Shown: one piece after another, positions 25,279 through 33,566 of the stretch | Layout of the letters: the number at the start of each line of letters is the position of its first letter | How positions within the stretch are numbered: position 1 is the stretch's first letter | NCBI RefSeq assembly: GCF_010994375.1 | Contig: NZ_WHMA01000030.1 | Location: forward strand, 1-33,566 | Source: Halomonas sp. NO4 | GTDB lineage: Bacteria; Pseudomonadota; Gammaproteobacteria; Pseudomonadales; Halomonadaceae | DNA length: 33,566 bases | Direction: 5' to 3' | Notes under the pieces: generated by a model | Told to the model about the DNA's origin: nothing | The model's database searches: none | What the model saw: the letters and a program-made list of their open reading frames with translations, nothing else | Translations under genes and position numbers: made by a program

Positions 25279-25305
25279 ACGCCGGTCAAAATGACCGGCG
25301 TTTTT
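25279..25305 (+). terminator. Rho-independent terminator after sthA
   Basis: ACGCCGGTCA (25279-25288) and TGACCGGCGT (25292-25301) form a perfect 10-base-pair stem with an AAA loop, followed directly by TTTTT. It ends the nqr-sthA region and insulates it from the polysaccharide cluster. Confidence 0.95.
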
Positions 25306-25700
25306 GTTGGCACGCCTAAGCTGACTTGCTTCACGTTCGTCTCCCATCGATCACAACAACACCTGTCTGCGTGAACCACAGGTTCCCCCTCAGGGCGCGG
25401 AGGTTTTGCCGTGCCTACGGTTTACGGAAAATACGCCGCGTCTGAGTTCGTTGCTGAAAAAAGCATGAGGAAAATGAGATACGCAGAAACCGACCACATA
25501 TGTAATCTTGTGTATCTACAGGTGTCTGCAATGTTGCTTCCCGTGCCGGAAGTCAGTGGTGCGCAGACGTGTTCATCACACACCCCAGAAGCATCGGCCT
25601 TGGAGAACGCCCTGACCACTCCCGGGCGGTAGCGTGTCCAGCCACCTTTGACAGAAAAAACAACTAACTCATGCGTTAGACATGAGATAAGGATTAAGCA
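25306..25700. other. Leader/promoter region of the polysaccharide cluster
   Basis: These 395 bases hold no convincing gene and are less GC-rich than the flanking core. They contain an ops element (25625-25636), short inverted repeats around 25361-25385, and overlapping inverted repeats CTAAC/GTTAG and CTCATG/CATGAG at 25664-25686 close to the ribosome-binding site of the first gene. A promoter must lie upstream of 25625 if the ops site is transcribed; none could be assigned with confidence. Confidence 0.6.
25625..25636 (+). promoter_or_regulatory. ops element (RfaH recruitment site)
   Basis: GGCGGTAGCGTG is identical to the 12-base ops element at which paused RNA polymerase recruits the antiterminator RfaH. 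It lies 64 bases before the first gene of a polysaccharide export cluster, in the transcribed orientation and expected position. RfaH then suppresses premature termination along long surface-polysaccharide operons. The match is direct; RfaH dependence is inferred from established knowledge. Confidence 0.85.
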
Positions 25701-26819
25701 ATGACCCGTCTACGCAGGCGAGCGGGGATACTTCCCCTCCTATTGGTCGGAAGTCTAACTGGGTGCGCTATGGCACCCGGTGGTCATATTGACTATGACG
25801 CCGATCCCCCGTCTATTGATCACCTGGTCGATATTGAGCCCATTACCCCTGACCTGGTTGCCGACTTTCGTCGCCAGGTCAACGGTGATGTAGCGAGCTT
25901 GATGCCCCCACAGTTGCGGTCCGAGATCGAAGACTATGAATATCTCGTGGGCCCAGGTGATATCCTCAGCATTATTGTCTACGACCATCCTGAGTTGACG
26001 ATTCCCACCGGCGGAGAACGCAGCGCCGAAGAGGCCGGCAATGTCGTCCAGCGTGATGGTTCCATCTATTACCCCTACATCGGGCGTATCCGGGTCGAGG
26101 GACGCAATGTCGACGAAATTCGACGCATCCTGGCCAACCGCCTCGCCCACTTCATTACCGATCCCCAAGTCGAAGTCCGCATTGCCGGCTATCGTTCGAA
26201 GAAGGTGTATGTCAGCGGAGCCGTGGGCTCGCCAGGCACCCTGCCGGTCACTAACCAGCCCCTGACCATTCTGGATGCCATTAGCGCGGTCGGCGGTGCC
26301 AGCGATACCGCTAACTGGCACCAGGTGGTGCTCAACCGCGGTGGCCGCAAGGAAGAGGTTTCGCTCTATGCGTTGCTGCGCCAAGGCGACCATACCCAGA
26401 ATCGCCTGTTACGCGATGGCGATGTGTTGCATGTCCCCACACTGGAAAGCCAGAACGTGGCGGTCATGGGCCAAGTGCGTTCGCCGGGCAACCTGACGCT
26501 GGGCAACGAGCGCATCACGCTTACCGACGCTCTGGCCCGGGCCGGCGGGGTGGTGGAGACCGCGGCCAAGCCCTCAGGCATCTTCGTAATCCGCACCCAG
26601 CCCCCGGAAAGAGACAAGATCGCTACCGTTTATCAGCTGGATATCAGTAATGCCACGGCATTGACTATGGGTACCCACTTCCCCTTACAGCCTCAAGACG
26701 TGGTTTATGTCACCGCCGCGCCAATTTCTCGCTGGAATACCGTGATCAGTCTCCTGCTGCCCTCGGCTGTGCTGCCTAGCACCGTGGTGGATGTTACGTC
26801 TGATATTGGTGAGCTCTAG
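25701..26819 (+). CDS. Wza-type outer-membrane polysaccharide export lipoprotein
   Basis: The 372-residue protein (E. coli Wza is 379) forms the outer-membrane channel for capsule or exopolysaccharide. It has a basic signal peptide with lipobox LTGC (Cys22), the polysaccharide-export motif YLVGPGDILSIIVYDHPEL (about 81-99), and two SLBB-like domains (SKKVYVSGAVGSPGTLPV and QNVAVMGQVRSPGNLTL). The C-terminal SRWNTVISLLLPS is suited to the amphipathic helix that forms the outer-membrane barrel in Wza. AAGGA precedes ATG 25701. It opens the cluster just after the ops site, and the wzc-like gene follows after 16 bases with no wzb between them. Confidence 0.93.
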   Translation: MTRLRRRAGILPLLLVGSLTGCAMAPGGHIDYDADPPSIDHLVDIEPITPDLVADFRRQVNGDVASLMPPQLRSEIEDYEYLVGPGDILSIIVYDHPELTIPTGGERSAEEAGNVVQRDGSIYYPYIGRIRVEGRNVDEIRRILANRLAHFITDPQVEVRIAGYRSKKVYVSGAVGSPGTLPVTNQPLTILDAISAVGGASDTANWHQVVLNRGGRKEEVSLYALLRQGDHTQNRLLRDGDVLHVPTLESQNVAVMGQVRSPGNLTLGNERITLTDALARAGGVVETAAKPSGIFVIRTQPPERDKIATVYQLDISNATALTMGTHFPLQPQDVVYVTAAPISRWNTVISLLLPSAVLPSTVVDVTSDIGEL

Positions 26820-26835
26820 ACAAGGCCTATTGACC

Positions 26836-29097
26836 ATGACCCAGATGCCCTCACTACCCCATCCGCCTTCGCGTAACAACGATCTCGATCTGCGACGTTT
26901 CTTCGGCAACCTGTTGCAGTACAAGTGGTCGATCGTCGCCATCACCCTGGTATTCATGGCCGGGGGTTGGGTATATGGGCAACTCTCGACGCCGATCTAT
27001 CAGGGAGATGCACTGGTTCAGGTCGAGCGGCGCGGTACGATCAATCCGCTAACGGACGCGATGGGAGCCGAGGCAGACGACAGCGCCATGGCCGAGGTTA
27101 GAATCTTGCGCTCACGCTTGGTGCTGGGCCAGGTAGTCGATCAGACCGATGTCGATACGATGGTAAGGCCCCGGCGTCTGCCGCTGGTCGGCGAATATGT
27201 GCAGCGCAACGGTATCGCCCGGCCCGACCTCGACGAGCTGCCGATCCTGGGTTCGCTACTCGAGCGGTTGCCCTTCGATCCCGTGAGTTATGTGGATTTC
27301 GATGAAGCGGTGTGGGGGGGCGAGAGCATCCACGTTGGCGAGCTGGCGGTGGATGAACCCTATCGCAATACCGCCTTTACGTTGCGCGTTGCCGGTTCGG
27401 ATCGGTATCAACTGCTGCTCGGCGAGGAAATTCTCGGCGAAGGCCTGGTGGGGGTCGATGAGCGTTTCCTCGAGGGGGCGGTATTGCTGCGAGTCGCCGA
27501 GATCGATGCCCCGGAGCGCAGCGAGTTCGAACTGATCAAACTGTCACGAATGGCGGCCATCGGCTCCCTGGCCTCGCGGTTGGACGTGATTTCCGACGGC
27601 GGCCGGGGGAGTGGCGGTACTGGCATCATCACCTTGCTTCTCCGTGGTGAGGATCGCGCCGAGATCCATGACTCCCTGAATGCCATCACTCGCACCTTCC
27701 TGATGCAGAACGTGGAGCGGCAGTCGGAGGAGGCCGACAAGCGGCTTCGCTTCCTGGAGGAGCAGGCGCCTGAGGTTCGAGAGAGCCTGAGTGCCGCTGA
27801 GAACCGCTTGAACGCGTACCGGGTTGAGGCGGGCAGTGTCGACCTCGATTCGGAGTCGGCCAGCCTGGTGATGCGGGTTGTCGAGCTGGAAGAGCAATTG
27901 AGCGAAATGGAGGTCACCGAGGAGGAGATGGCGCAGCGCTATACTCGCCATCACCCCGCCTACCAGTCATTGATGCGGCAGCGGTCACGACTGATCGAGG
28001 AACGTGATCGACTGAATGAGCGTATCGACGAGATGCCGGGCTCCCAGCAGGAGATCATCCGCCTGACTCGGGACGTGGAAGTGGCCCAGAGCATTTATGT
28101 GAGCATGCTTAATCGTGCTCAGGAACTGGAGGTCTCCCGGGCGGGTATCGTCGGCAATATTCGCATCATTGACGACGCTCATGTCAGCGGCTGGCCAATC
28201 TCCCCCAACCGCAAACTGATTACTCTGCTCTACAGCTTCTTGGGTGTCCTGCTGGGGCTGACCTATGCGGTCGTTCGCGGCCTGATGAACCGCGGAATAG
28301 AGACGCCGCAGCAAATGGAGGAAATGGGGCTGCCTGTCTACGCCACCATCCCGAAGTCGGAAAGTCAGGAAAAACTGGTTCGTAAGGTTCGGAATAGACG
28401 CGAGAAGTACCGCAAGAGCGTGATCTGCGGGGCCTTGGCAACGACTCAACCTACCGATGGTGCCATCGAAGCGTTGCGTGGCCTAAGGACGAGTCTGCAC
28501 TTCGCCATGCTGGAGGCCAAGAACAACTGCATCATGATCACCGGTCCGAGCGTGGAATTGGGCAAGAGTTTCACCTGTATCAACCTAGCTGCGACCTGTG
28601 CCCAAGCAGGCCAAAGGGTTCTGATCATCGACGCCGACATGCGCAAAGGCCATATCCATGATGCATTTCAAGGGGGAGCGGACAGTGGGCTATCAGAACT
28701 GCTATCCGGGCGTATCGAGTGGCAGGAAGCAATACGGCAGACCGATATCGAAGGGTTGCACTATATCCCGCGCGGCAACAAGCCCCCCAATCCTTCGGAG
28801 CTGCTAATGCAGAAGCGCTTCTCGATGTTCATCGAAGGATTCAGCCCGGAATACGACCTGGTGATCATCGATACCCCACCCGTGCTGGCGGTTACCGATG
28901 CCACCATCGTCGGCAAGGTGGCCGGCACCAGCCTGATGATTGCACGCTTCCAGGTGACATCCGCCAAGGAAATCGAAGCGGCCCTGCGTCGTCTGGAAAC
29001 GGCAGGGGTAACGGTCAGAGGCAGCATCCTGAACGGTATAGAGAGTCGCCTAGCGAAGCACTACGGCTACGAATATTACAGCTATAGCTACAACTGA
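26836..29097 (+). CDS. Wzc-type tyrosine autokinase and polysaccharide co-polymerase
   Basis: The 753-residue inner-membrane protein controls chain length and export by cycles of tyrosine phosphorylation. A Wzz-type domain begins with a membrane helix at about 31-48, a periplasmic coiled coil occupies the middle, and a second helix lies at about 461-480. The cytoplasmic BY-kinase domain has Walker A GPSVELGKS (570-578), Walker A' VLIIDADMRKG and Walker B LVIIDTPP (about 674-681). The C-terminus carries six tyrosines (743, 745, 747, 748, 750, 752), the autophosphorylated cluster. I chose ATG 26836, 16 bases after the preceding stop, because upstream residues overlap the wza-like gene. No cognate low-molecular-weight phosphatase gene (wzb) is present in the window. 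Confidence 0.94.
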   Translation: MTQMPSLPHPPSRNNDLDLRRFFGNLLQYKWSIVAITLVFMAGGWVYGQLSTPIYQGDALVQVERRGTINPLTDAMGAEADDSAMAEVRILRSRLVLGQVVDQTDVDTMVRPRRLPLVGEYVQRNGIARPDLDELPILGSLLERLPFDPVSYVDFDEAVWGGESIHVGELAVDEPYRNTAFTLRVAGSDRYQLLLGEEILGEGLVGVDERFLEGAVLLRVAEIDAPERSEFELIKLSRMAAIGSLASRLDVISDGGRGSGGTGIITLLLRGEDRAEIHDSLNAITRTFLMQNVERQSEEADKRLRFLEEQAPEVRESLSAAENRLNAYRVEAGSVDLDSESASLVMRVVELEEQLSEMEVTEEEMAQRYTRHHPAYQSLMRQRSRLIEERDRLNERIDEMPGSQQEIIRLTRDVEVAQSIYVSMLNRAQELEVSRAGIVGNIRIIDDAHVSGWPISPNRKLITLLYSFLGVLLGLTYAVVRGLMNRGIETPQQMEEMGLPVYATIPKSESQEKLVRKVRNRREKYRKSVICGALATTQPTDGAIEALRGLRTSLHFAMLEAKNNCIMITGPSVELGKSFTCINLAATCAQAGQRVLIIDADMRKGHIHDAFQGGADSGLSELLSGRIEWQEAIRQTDIEGLHYIPRGNKPPNPSELLMQKRFSMFIEGFSPEYDLVIIDTPPVLAVTDATIVGKVAGTSLMIARFQVTSAKEIEAALRRLETAGVTVRGSILNGIESRLAKHYGYEYYSYSYN

Positions 29098-29171
29098 ATC
29101 ACTAAAAATCACTAAAAATAAGCAAACAGGGTTAAGCATTCTCGGATCGATGAGAAGGGCAGGGAATTAGC

Positions 29172-30458
29172 GTGAATACACTTTCCAATGTCATGGAGCA
29201 TCAGCGCCGGCGTTCACGTTTCTCTGAGCGCTTGATACTGAGCCGGCGTGTGCAATTCGCAACCGGCTTGTGCCTGGTGGTGCTCATACCGGCCATCTGG
29301 CTGTGGGGCTGGGGCTTCTGGTCGAACAGCGAACCCAGCCAGGGATACACCATGGGGATGGCGAGCATCGCCTATGCGGCATCCATCATTTCGGCCTTTC
29401 AGCTGGCACGCTTCCCGGGCATGAAGCTGGCCATGCTGGCGATCCCCGGCCTGGCACTGTGCTTCGGGGCGAGCATCGCTGCCGTCACCCTGTTGGAGCT
29501 GTCGGTCGATCGCCATTATCTGTATATCGCCCTGGTCGTGGCCCTGCTATGGACATTGACGCATTACCTGTTGATCGCGCGTCATCACACCCTGAGGCTG
29601 GCGGTGGTGCCCTATGGCCGGGTGGAGGCGTTGTGCGCCAATACGGGTGCTGAGTGGTGTCCTCTGTCCTCACCTAGTTTGGCGGGAGGTCGGGTCGATG
29701 GTGTCGTGATGGATGCTCGGGAGCCACTGCCGGATGAGTGGAAGCGTTTCCTGGCCGACTGCACGATCAATGGCATTCCCGTCTACCAGGCGGAGACGGC
29801 CCAAGAGATGGTGACCGGTCGCGTCTCCCTTGACCACCTCGTCGACAACCAGTACGGCAGCCTGCGGCCCAGGGACGATTACGATGTGATCAAGCGCTGT
29901 CTGGATTTTATCGGAGCGGCGATATTGATCCCCGCCACCCTGCCGATCATGTTGCTGGTCGGCGTGGCGATCCGCCTCGACAGCCCCGGCCCGGTGCTGT
30001 TCAAGCAGCAGCGCATGGGGTATCACTGTCGTCCCTTCACAGTCTATAAATTCCGCAGCATGTTCATCGATCAGGCGGGCCTGGACTTCACCTCGGAGGG
30101 CCATGATCCGCGTATTAGCCGGGTGGGCCATGTCATCCGCAAGTATCGGTTTGATGAGCTGCCTCAGCTGTTCAATGTGCTCAAGGGAGACATGAGCCTG
30201 ATCGGCCCTCGGCCGGAGTCGATGAACCTCACCGACTGGTACGAGAAGGATGTGCCTTTCTTCTTCTATCGCCATATGGTCAAGCCGGGCATCACCGGCT
30301 GGGCCCAGGTCGAGCAGGGCTATGCCGCAGAGGTCGATGGCATGGTGCGCAAGATCGAGTACGACTTTTACTACATCAAGCATATTTCACTGTGGCTGGA
30401 CCTGCTTATCGTGATTAAGACGATCAGGATCCTGGTGACCGGGTTCGGTTCAAGGTAA
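29172..30458 (+). CDS. WbaP/WcaJ-type priming sugar-phosphate transferase
   Basis: This 428-residue membrane protein should transfer the first sugar-1-phosphate to undecaprenyl phosphate, starting repeat-unit synthesis. Four hydrophobic helices occupy about residues 30-135, followed by a soluble linker domain. The catalytic bacterial sugar transferase domain begins near 238 (VIKRCLDFIGA), with DSPGPVLFKQQRMG, KFRSM, the catalytic DELPQ (328-332) and LIGPRPE. A GTG at 29172 is the probable start, preceded by AGGGA; an ATG seven codons later is an alternative. The sugar could be glucose or galactose, which the sequence does not settle. It follows the Wzc gene by 74 bases, including a short AATCACTAAA direct repeat. 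Confidence 0.92.
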   Translation: MNTLSNVMEHQRRRSRFSERLILSRRVQFATGLCLVVLIPAIWLWGWGFWSNSEPSQGYTMGMASIAYAASIISAFQLARFPGMKLAMLAIPGLALCFGASIAAVTLLELSVDRHYLYIALVVALLWTLTHYLLIARHHTLRLAVVPYGRVEALCANTGAEWCPLSSPSLAGGRVDGVVMDAREPLPDEWKRFLADCTINGIPVYQAETAQEMVTGRVSLDHLVDNQYGSLRPRDDYDVIKRCLDFIGAAILIPATLPIMLLVGVAIRLDSPGPVLFKQQRMGYHCRPFTVYKFRSMFIDQAGLDFTSEGHDPRISRVGHVIRKYRFDELPQLFNVLKGDMSLIGPRPESMNLTDWYEKDVPFFFYRHMVKPGITGWAQVEQGYAAEVDGMVRKIEYDFYYIKHISLWLDLLIVIKTIRILVTGFGSR

Positions 30459-30514
30459 TTGGTTAAAGCTATATTCCTTTGATTATCAGTGAGAACAACT
30501 TTCCTGGTGGCCCA

Positions 30515-32320
30515 ATGCTGAAAAGCTTGCTGTCTCTATACAGACTGCTGACGCGTGAGCAGCAACAAAAACTGTTGAAGCTACAGGGCCTCGTTGTGCT
30601 GATGGCGTGCCTTGAAATTCTCGGAGTCATGTCGATCGGGCCCTTCATGGCGATTGTGGGTGATATGAGTCGTCTCGAAGGCGATGGCCTGATCGCTACC
30701 ATTTACAGCGCGAGTGGGTTGTCAACACACGAGGCCTTTCTCTTCTGGGCAGGGGTGGCGGTTCTGGTATGTCTTTGTCTGGCGGCCTTGGTGTCGATCT
30801 ATACGATATGGCGCCTGAGCATGTTTGGGGCCTATATCGGTGCAGCATTATCCAGTCGGCTCTATCAGTACTACCTGCATAAGGATTGGTTGTATCATTC
30901 CTCGGGAAGCAGTAATCTCTTGACTAACAAGATTACTCATGAATGTCGGAGGGTCACCAACGGAATTGTTAATCCGCTCTTGCAGTTGAATGCCAGAGCG
31001 GTAATGGCGTTGTTCATGGTGACGGCGATATTTTTCTATAATCCATGGGTGGCAACCATCGGTATTACAATTTTCACCCTTTCCTATTTTGTTCTTTATC
31101 GTACGGTTCGCCAGCGCCTGAAAAAAAATGGAAAAACAATTTCCGAATCTGAAGCAATGCGCTACAAGCTGATGGCCGAAGGCTTCGGTGGTATCAAGGA
31201 TGTACTATTACTGGGTCGTCAACTAATATTCGTCGAACGGTTCAATGAACAGAGTCGGCGTTTTGCCTGGGCACAGGGGACCAACCAGGTGATGACGAGG
31301 GTGCCTCGCTATCTCATGGAGCTAGTCGCCTTCGGTAGTGTCATATTTTTGGTGCTCTACCTGTTGAAGAGCCATCAGAATAATCTGGGGTCGATATTGC
31401 CGGTTCTGTCTGTCTATGCACTCGCGGGTTTCAAACTGTTGCCCGCCTGTCAGGAGATCTACTCCACGATTTCCAATATCCGCAGCAATTTAGCCGCGTT
31501 CGAGAGCATACATGATGATCTGGACGCCAGTTACGAGGATCAGCAGCCTAACAGAAAGTTGTCGAATGTCGATAACAATCATCTGCCCCTCCTGGAGTCG
31601 GCAACCCTGAAAGATATCGTCTTTCATTACCCCGGTAAAGCGGAACCTGCCTTGAATGGACTGACGATGACAATATCTGCATGCCAGACGATTGGTTTGG
31701 TGGGGCCCTCCGGTTCGGGAAAGTCCACGGCCATTGACTTGCTGCTGGGCCTGATGGATCCCGATGAGGGCGAGTTGCTGATCGATGGGAACCCGCTCCA
31801 GTTTGATCAGAAACGTCAGTGGCAGAATGCCATTGGGCTGGTGCCACAGTTTATTTTCTTGGCTGATGCCAGCATCCGGGACAACATCGCCTATGGCTTG
31901 CCGCCTGATCGTGTCGATGAACAAAAGGTAAAGCATGCCGCCACAATGGCCCATCTGGATGAGCTTCTGGAACAGCTACCCGCAGGGCTTGATACCCGTG
32001 TGGGGGAAAGAGGTGTTCAGTTATCCGGTGGTCAGCGTCAGCGAATCGGCATCGCGAGGGCGCTCTATCATGATGCGGATGTTCTCGTGCTGGATGAGGC
32101 GACCAGCGCCCTGGATGGCATCACGGAAAAGCTGATCATGGATGCCATTAATGATTTTTCTGGTGACAAGACGATTGTCATCATCGCTCACCGCCTGGCA
32201 ACCGTGAAGAAGTGTGATTGCATCTATCTTATGGAGCAAGGGCGCATCGTCGATCAGGGAAGCTATGACGAGCTGACGAGCCGTAACCAGATGTTCAAGC
32301 GAATGGTCCAACACGCCTGA
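30515..32320 (+). CDS. PglK-like fused ABC exporter, probable lipid-linked glycan flippase
   Basis: The 601-residue protein joins a six-helix transmembrane domain (about 1-330) to a nucleotide-binding domain. The latter shows Walker [10 protein letters not shown] (397-405), signature [15 protein letters not shown] and Walker [33 protein letters not shown] (about residues 225-244) in the cytoplasmic helices resembles PglK and MsbA-like exporters. PglK flips undecaprenyl-pyrophosphate-linked oligosaccharides, so this gene may replace Wzx in the cluster. ATG 30515 has GGTGG just upstream; a TTG at 30479 would add 12 unconvincing residues. Composition is more AT-rich than the preceding genes. A lipid or peptide substrate cannot be excluded. 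Confidence 0.9.
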   Translation: MLKSLLSLYRLLTREQQQKLLKLQGLVVLMACLEILGVMSIGPFMAIVGDMSRLEGDGLIATIYSASGLSTHEAFLFWAGVAVLVCLCLAALVSIYTIWRLSMFGAYIGAALSSRLYQYYLHKDWLYHSSGSSNLLTNKITHECRRVTNGIVNPLLQLNARAVMALFMVTAIFFYNPWVATIGITIFTLSYFVLYRTVRQRLKKNGKTISESEAMRYKLMAEGFGGIKDVLLLGRQLIFVERFNEQSRRFAWAQGTNQVMTRVPRYLMELVAFGSVIFLVLYLLKSHQNNLGSILPVLSVYALAGFKLLPACQEIYSTISNIRSNLAAFESIHDDLDASYEDQQPNRKLSNVDNNHLPLLESATLKDIVFHYPGKAEPALNGLTMTISACQTIGLVGPSGSGKSTAIDLLLGLMDPDEGELLIDGNPLQFDQKRQWQNAIGLVPQFIFLADASIRDNIAYGLPPDRVDEQKVKHAATMAHLDELLEQLPAGLDTRVGERGVQLSGGQRQRIGIARALYHDADVLVLDEATSALDGITEKLIMDAINDFSGDKTIVIIAHRLATVKKCDCIYLMEQGRIVDQGSYDELTSRNQMFKRMVQHA

Positions 32321-32370
32321 ACGACTTGTTAGCCATTGACACATTTCCACAAAAGTTAAAGGAAAGAGCA

Positions 32371-33393
32371 ATGCTAAAGACAATACTAGTGACAGGTGGG
32401 GCGGGGTTTCTCGGCTCACATTTATGCGAGAGACTTCTGAAAGATGGGAATAATATAATCTGTGTTGACAATTTCTCTACTGGAAGTAAGGATAATATTC
32501 TACATATGCATGGTGATCCGAGGTTTGAAATAATTCGCCATGATATCAACTTACCTTTGTTTGTGGAAGTTGATCAAATATATAATCTCGCGTGTCCGGC
32601 AAGTCCGGTGCACTATCAGCTTGATCCCGTACAGACTATCAAGACGAACGTGCACGGTTCTATCAATCTTCTGGGGTTAGCCAAGCGCACAAAAGCAAGG
32701 ATTTTGCAAGCATCAACGAGCGAAGTCTATGGCGATCCTGAGGTGCATCCTCAGCCTGAAACCTACTGTGGTATGGTCAACCCCATTGGCACAAGGAGTT
32801 GTTATGATGAGGGTAAACGCTGTGCTGAGTCACTATTCTTTGACTACTATCGACAGTACCACTTGGATATAAAGGTGGCACGTATTTTTAATACCTATGG
32901 GCCGCGTATGCACCCCGGTGATGGGCGTGTGGTTAGCAATTTCATCATGCAGGCGCTACAGGGAAAAGATATTACGGTATACGGGAACGGCCAGCAGTCG
33001 CGTAGCTTTTGTTATGTAGATGACCTTGTCGAAGGGTTGATTAGTTTAATGAATACAGAAGAGGTGGTCGGTCCTGTCAATTTAGGCAATGATAGTGAGT
33101 TCTCGATGCAAGAACTGGCGGAGAAGGTGATAGCACTCACAGGAAGCAGTAGTCAGTTAAGCTTTCATCCGCTTCCCATGGATGATCCAAGGCAACGGCG
33201 TCCGGATCTTCGTCAGGCTACGGAGAAGCTGGGTTGGAAACCTACGGTGGCACTCGACGAGGGGTTGATCAGGACGATCGCATATTTTAACGGTCTGCTG
33301 GAAAGTCATAGGGATATCATAAATGACAATCCAGAAGTAAATGTACAAGAAGTAAAAGTATCCGAATGGATTATGCAAGATTCTTGTGGATGA
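32371..33393 (+). CDS. UDP-glucuronate decarboxylase (UDP-xylose synthase)
   Basis: The 340-residue extended short-chain dehydrogenase converts UDP-glucuronate to UDP-xylose with bound NAD+. The nucleotide motif [10 protein letters not shown] lies at 8-17, STSEVYGDP at 115-123, and the catalytic CYDEGKR (Tyr145, Lys149) is the form typical of this decarboxylase rather than dTDP-glucose dehydratase. [21 protein letters not shown] (about 181-201) is also characteristic. The last 25 or so residues form an extra tail. AAAGGAAAG precedes ATG 32371. GC content is clearly lower than in the rest of the window, suggesting recent transfer. It implies a xylose-containing or xylose-derived sugar in the exported glycan. 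Confidence 0.94.
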   Translation: MLKTILVTGGAGFLGSHLCERLLKDGNNIICVDNFSTGSKDNILHMHGDPRFEIIRHDINLPLFVEVDQIYNLACPASPVHYQLDPVQTIKTNVHGSINLLGLAKRTKARILQASTSEVYGDPEVHPQPETYCGMVNPIGTRSCYDEGKRCAESLFFDYYRQYHLDIKVARIFNTYGPRMHPGDGRVVSNFIMQALQGKDITVYGNGQQSRSFCYVDDLVEGLISLMNTEEVVGPVNLGNDSEFSMQELAEKVIALTGSSSQLSFHPLPMDDPRQRRPDLRQATEKLGWKPTVALDEGLIRTIAYFNGLLESHRDIINDNPEVNVQEVKVSEWIMQDSCG

Positions 33394-33566
33394 TTCGAAT
33401 AGTTGTTTTGATATTATATTGTACTAGTAGTGCTAGCTAGTCAAATTTCAATTTATTTTTTAAGTCTGCGCCCACAACCATGTAAATGTATGATTGGTTA
33501 ATTCTTTCCTGATTACGCATAAGGCTCAGCCAGCTTCAGGAGCCGATACGGCATCGGTGGTGTTCT
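33394..33566. other. AT-rich window end, no complete gene
   Basis: No intact gene is seen in the last 173 bases. An ATG at 33390 overlaps the preceding stop codon but its frame closes after 16 codons ([16 protein letters not shown], stop 33438-33440). A small inverted repeat, CCGAT-ACGGC-ATCGG, lies at 33543-33557. The region may be an intergenic spacer or the interrupted beginning of the next cluster gene. Confidence 0.4.

Noticed and set aside
25648..25653. Perfect TTGACA just upstream of the wza-like gene
   Set aside because: No -10 lies 15-19 bases downstream, and a promoter here would leave the ops element untranscribed.
1..33566. CRISPR arrays, tRNA or rRNA genes, phage or toxin-antitoxin modules
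   Set aside because: No regularly spaced repeats, cloverleaf-like segments, rRNA signatures, integrase or recognisable toxin/antitoxin pairs were seen on reading both strands.

Overview
The window looks like the chromosome of a halophilic, GC-rich gammaproteobacterium, most likely Halomonas or another member of the Halomonadaceae (inference). Reasons: a complete Na+-translocating NADH:quinone reductase operon, a DUF3141 protein related to polyhydroxyalkanoate synthases, and the order topA ... mfd-gap-nqrABCDEF-(apbE)-nqrM-sthA, which resembles the Pseudomonas aeruginosa arrangement. No rRNA, tRNA, CRISPR array or intact mobile element was seen.

Layout. 1-445: possible IS21-type insertion-sequence terminus, then a non-coding leader with a palindrome. 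446-2863: DUF3141 protein with a PHA-synthase-like catalytic triad. 3116-6216: topA and a translationally coupled small gene. 6399-7370: two small genes, the first behind a good Anr/FNR-type box and the second a GIY-YIG-like protein lacking its expected catalytic Glu. 7532-8812: an orphan GspE/PilB-type ATPase. 8903-11101: a cell-envelope group of an OprI/Lpp-like lipoprotein and two L,D-transpeptidases. 14726-11277 (minus): mfd, divergent from a long-form GAPDH gene (14938-16401). 16780-23798: nqrA-F, a shrunken apbE-like gene and nqrM, followed by sthA and a textbook terminator (25279-25305).

25249-33566 is an exopolysaccharide locus. Its leader carries an exact 12-base ops element (RfaH recruitment site). 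The genes are a Wza-type outer-membrane exporter, a Wzc-type tyrosine autokinase/co-polymerase, a WbaP/WcaJ-type priming glycosyltransferase, a PglK-like fused ABC exporter and UDP-glucuronate decarboxylase (UDP-xylose synthase). GC content falls towards the right end, as is usual in horizontally shuffled surface-polysaccharide clusters, and the cluster probably continues beyond the window.

How the genes fit together: Na+-NQR exports sodium while oxidising NADH; NqrM supports its iron centre, an ApbE normally attaches FMN to NqrB and NqrC, and SthA balances NADPH with NADH. The transpeptidases may anchor the lipoprotein to peptidoglycan. The right-end genes plausibly prime, flip and export a xylose-containing glycan under RfaH antitermination. 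The points most worth a second look are the reduced ApbE, the ops element with a hybrid Wza/Wzc plus ABC-flippase export set, the Anr-box gene, and the lipoprotein/L,D-transpeptidase group.
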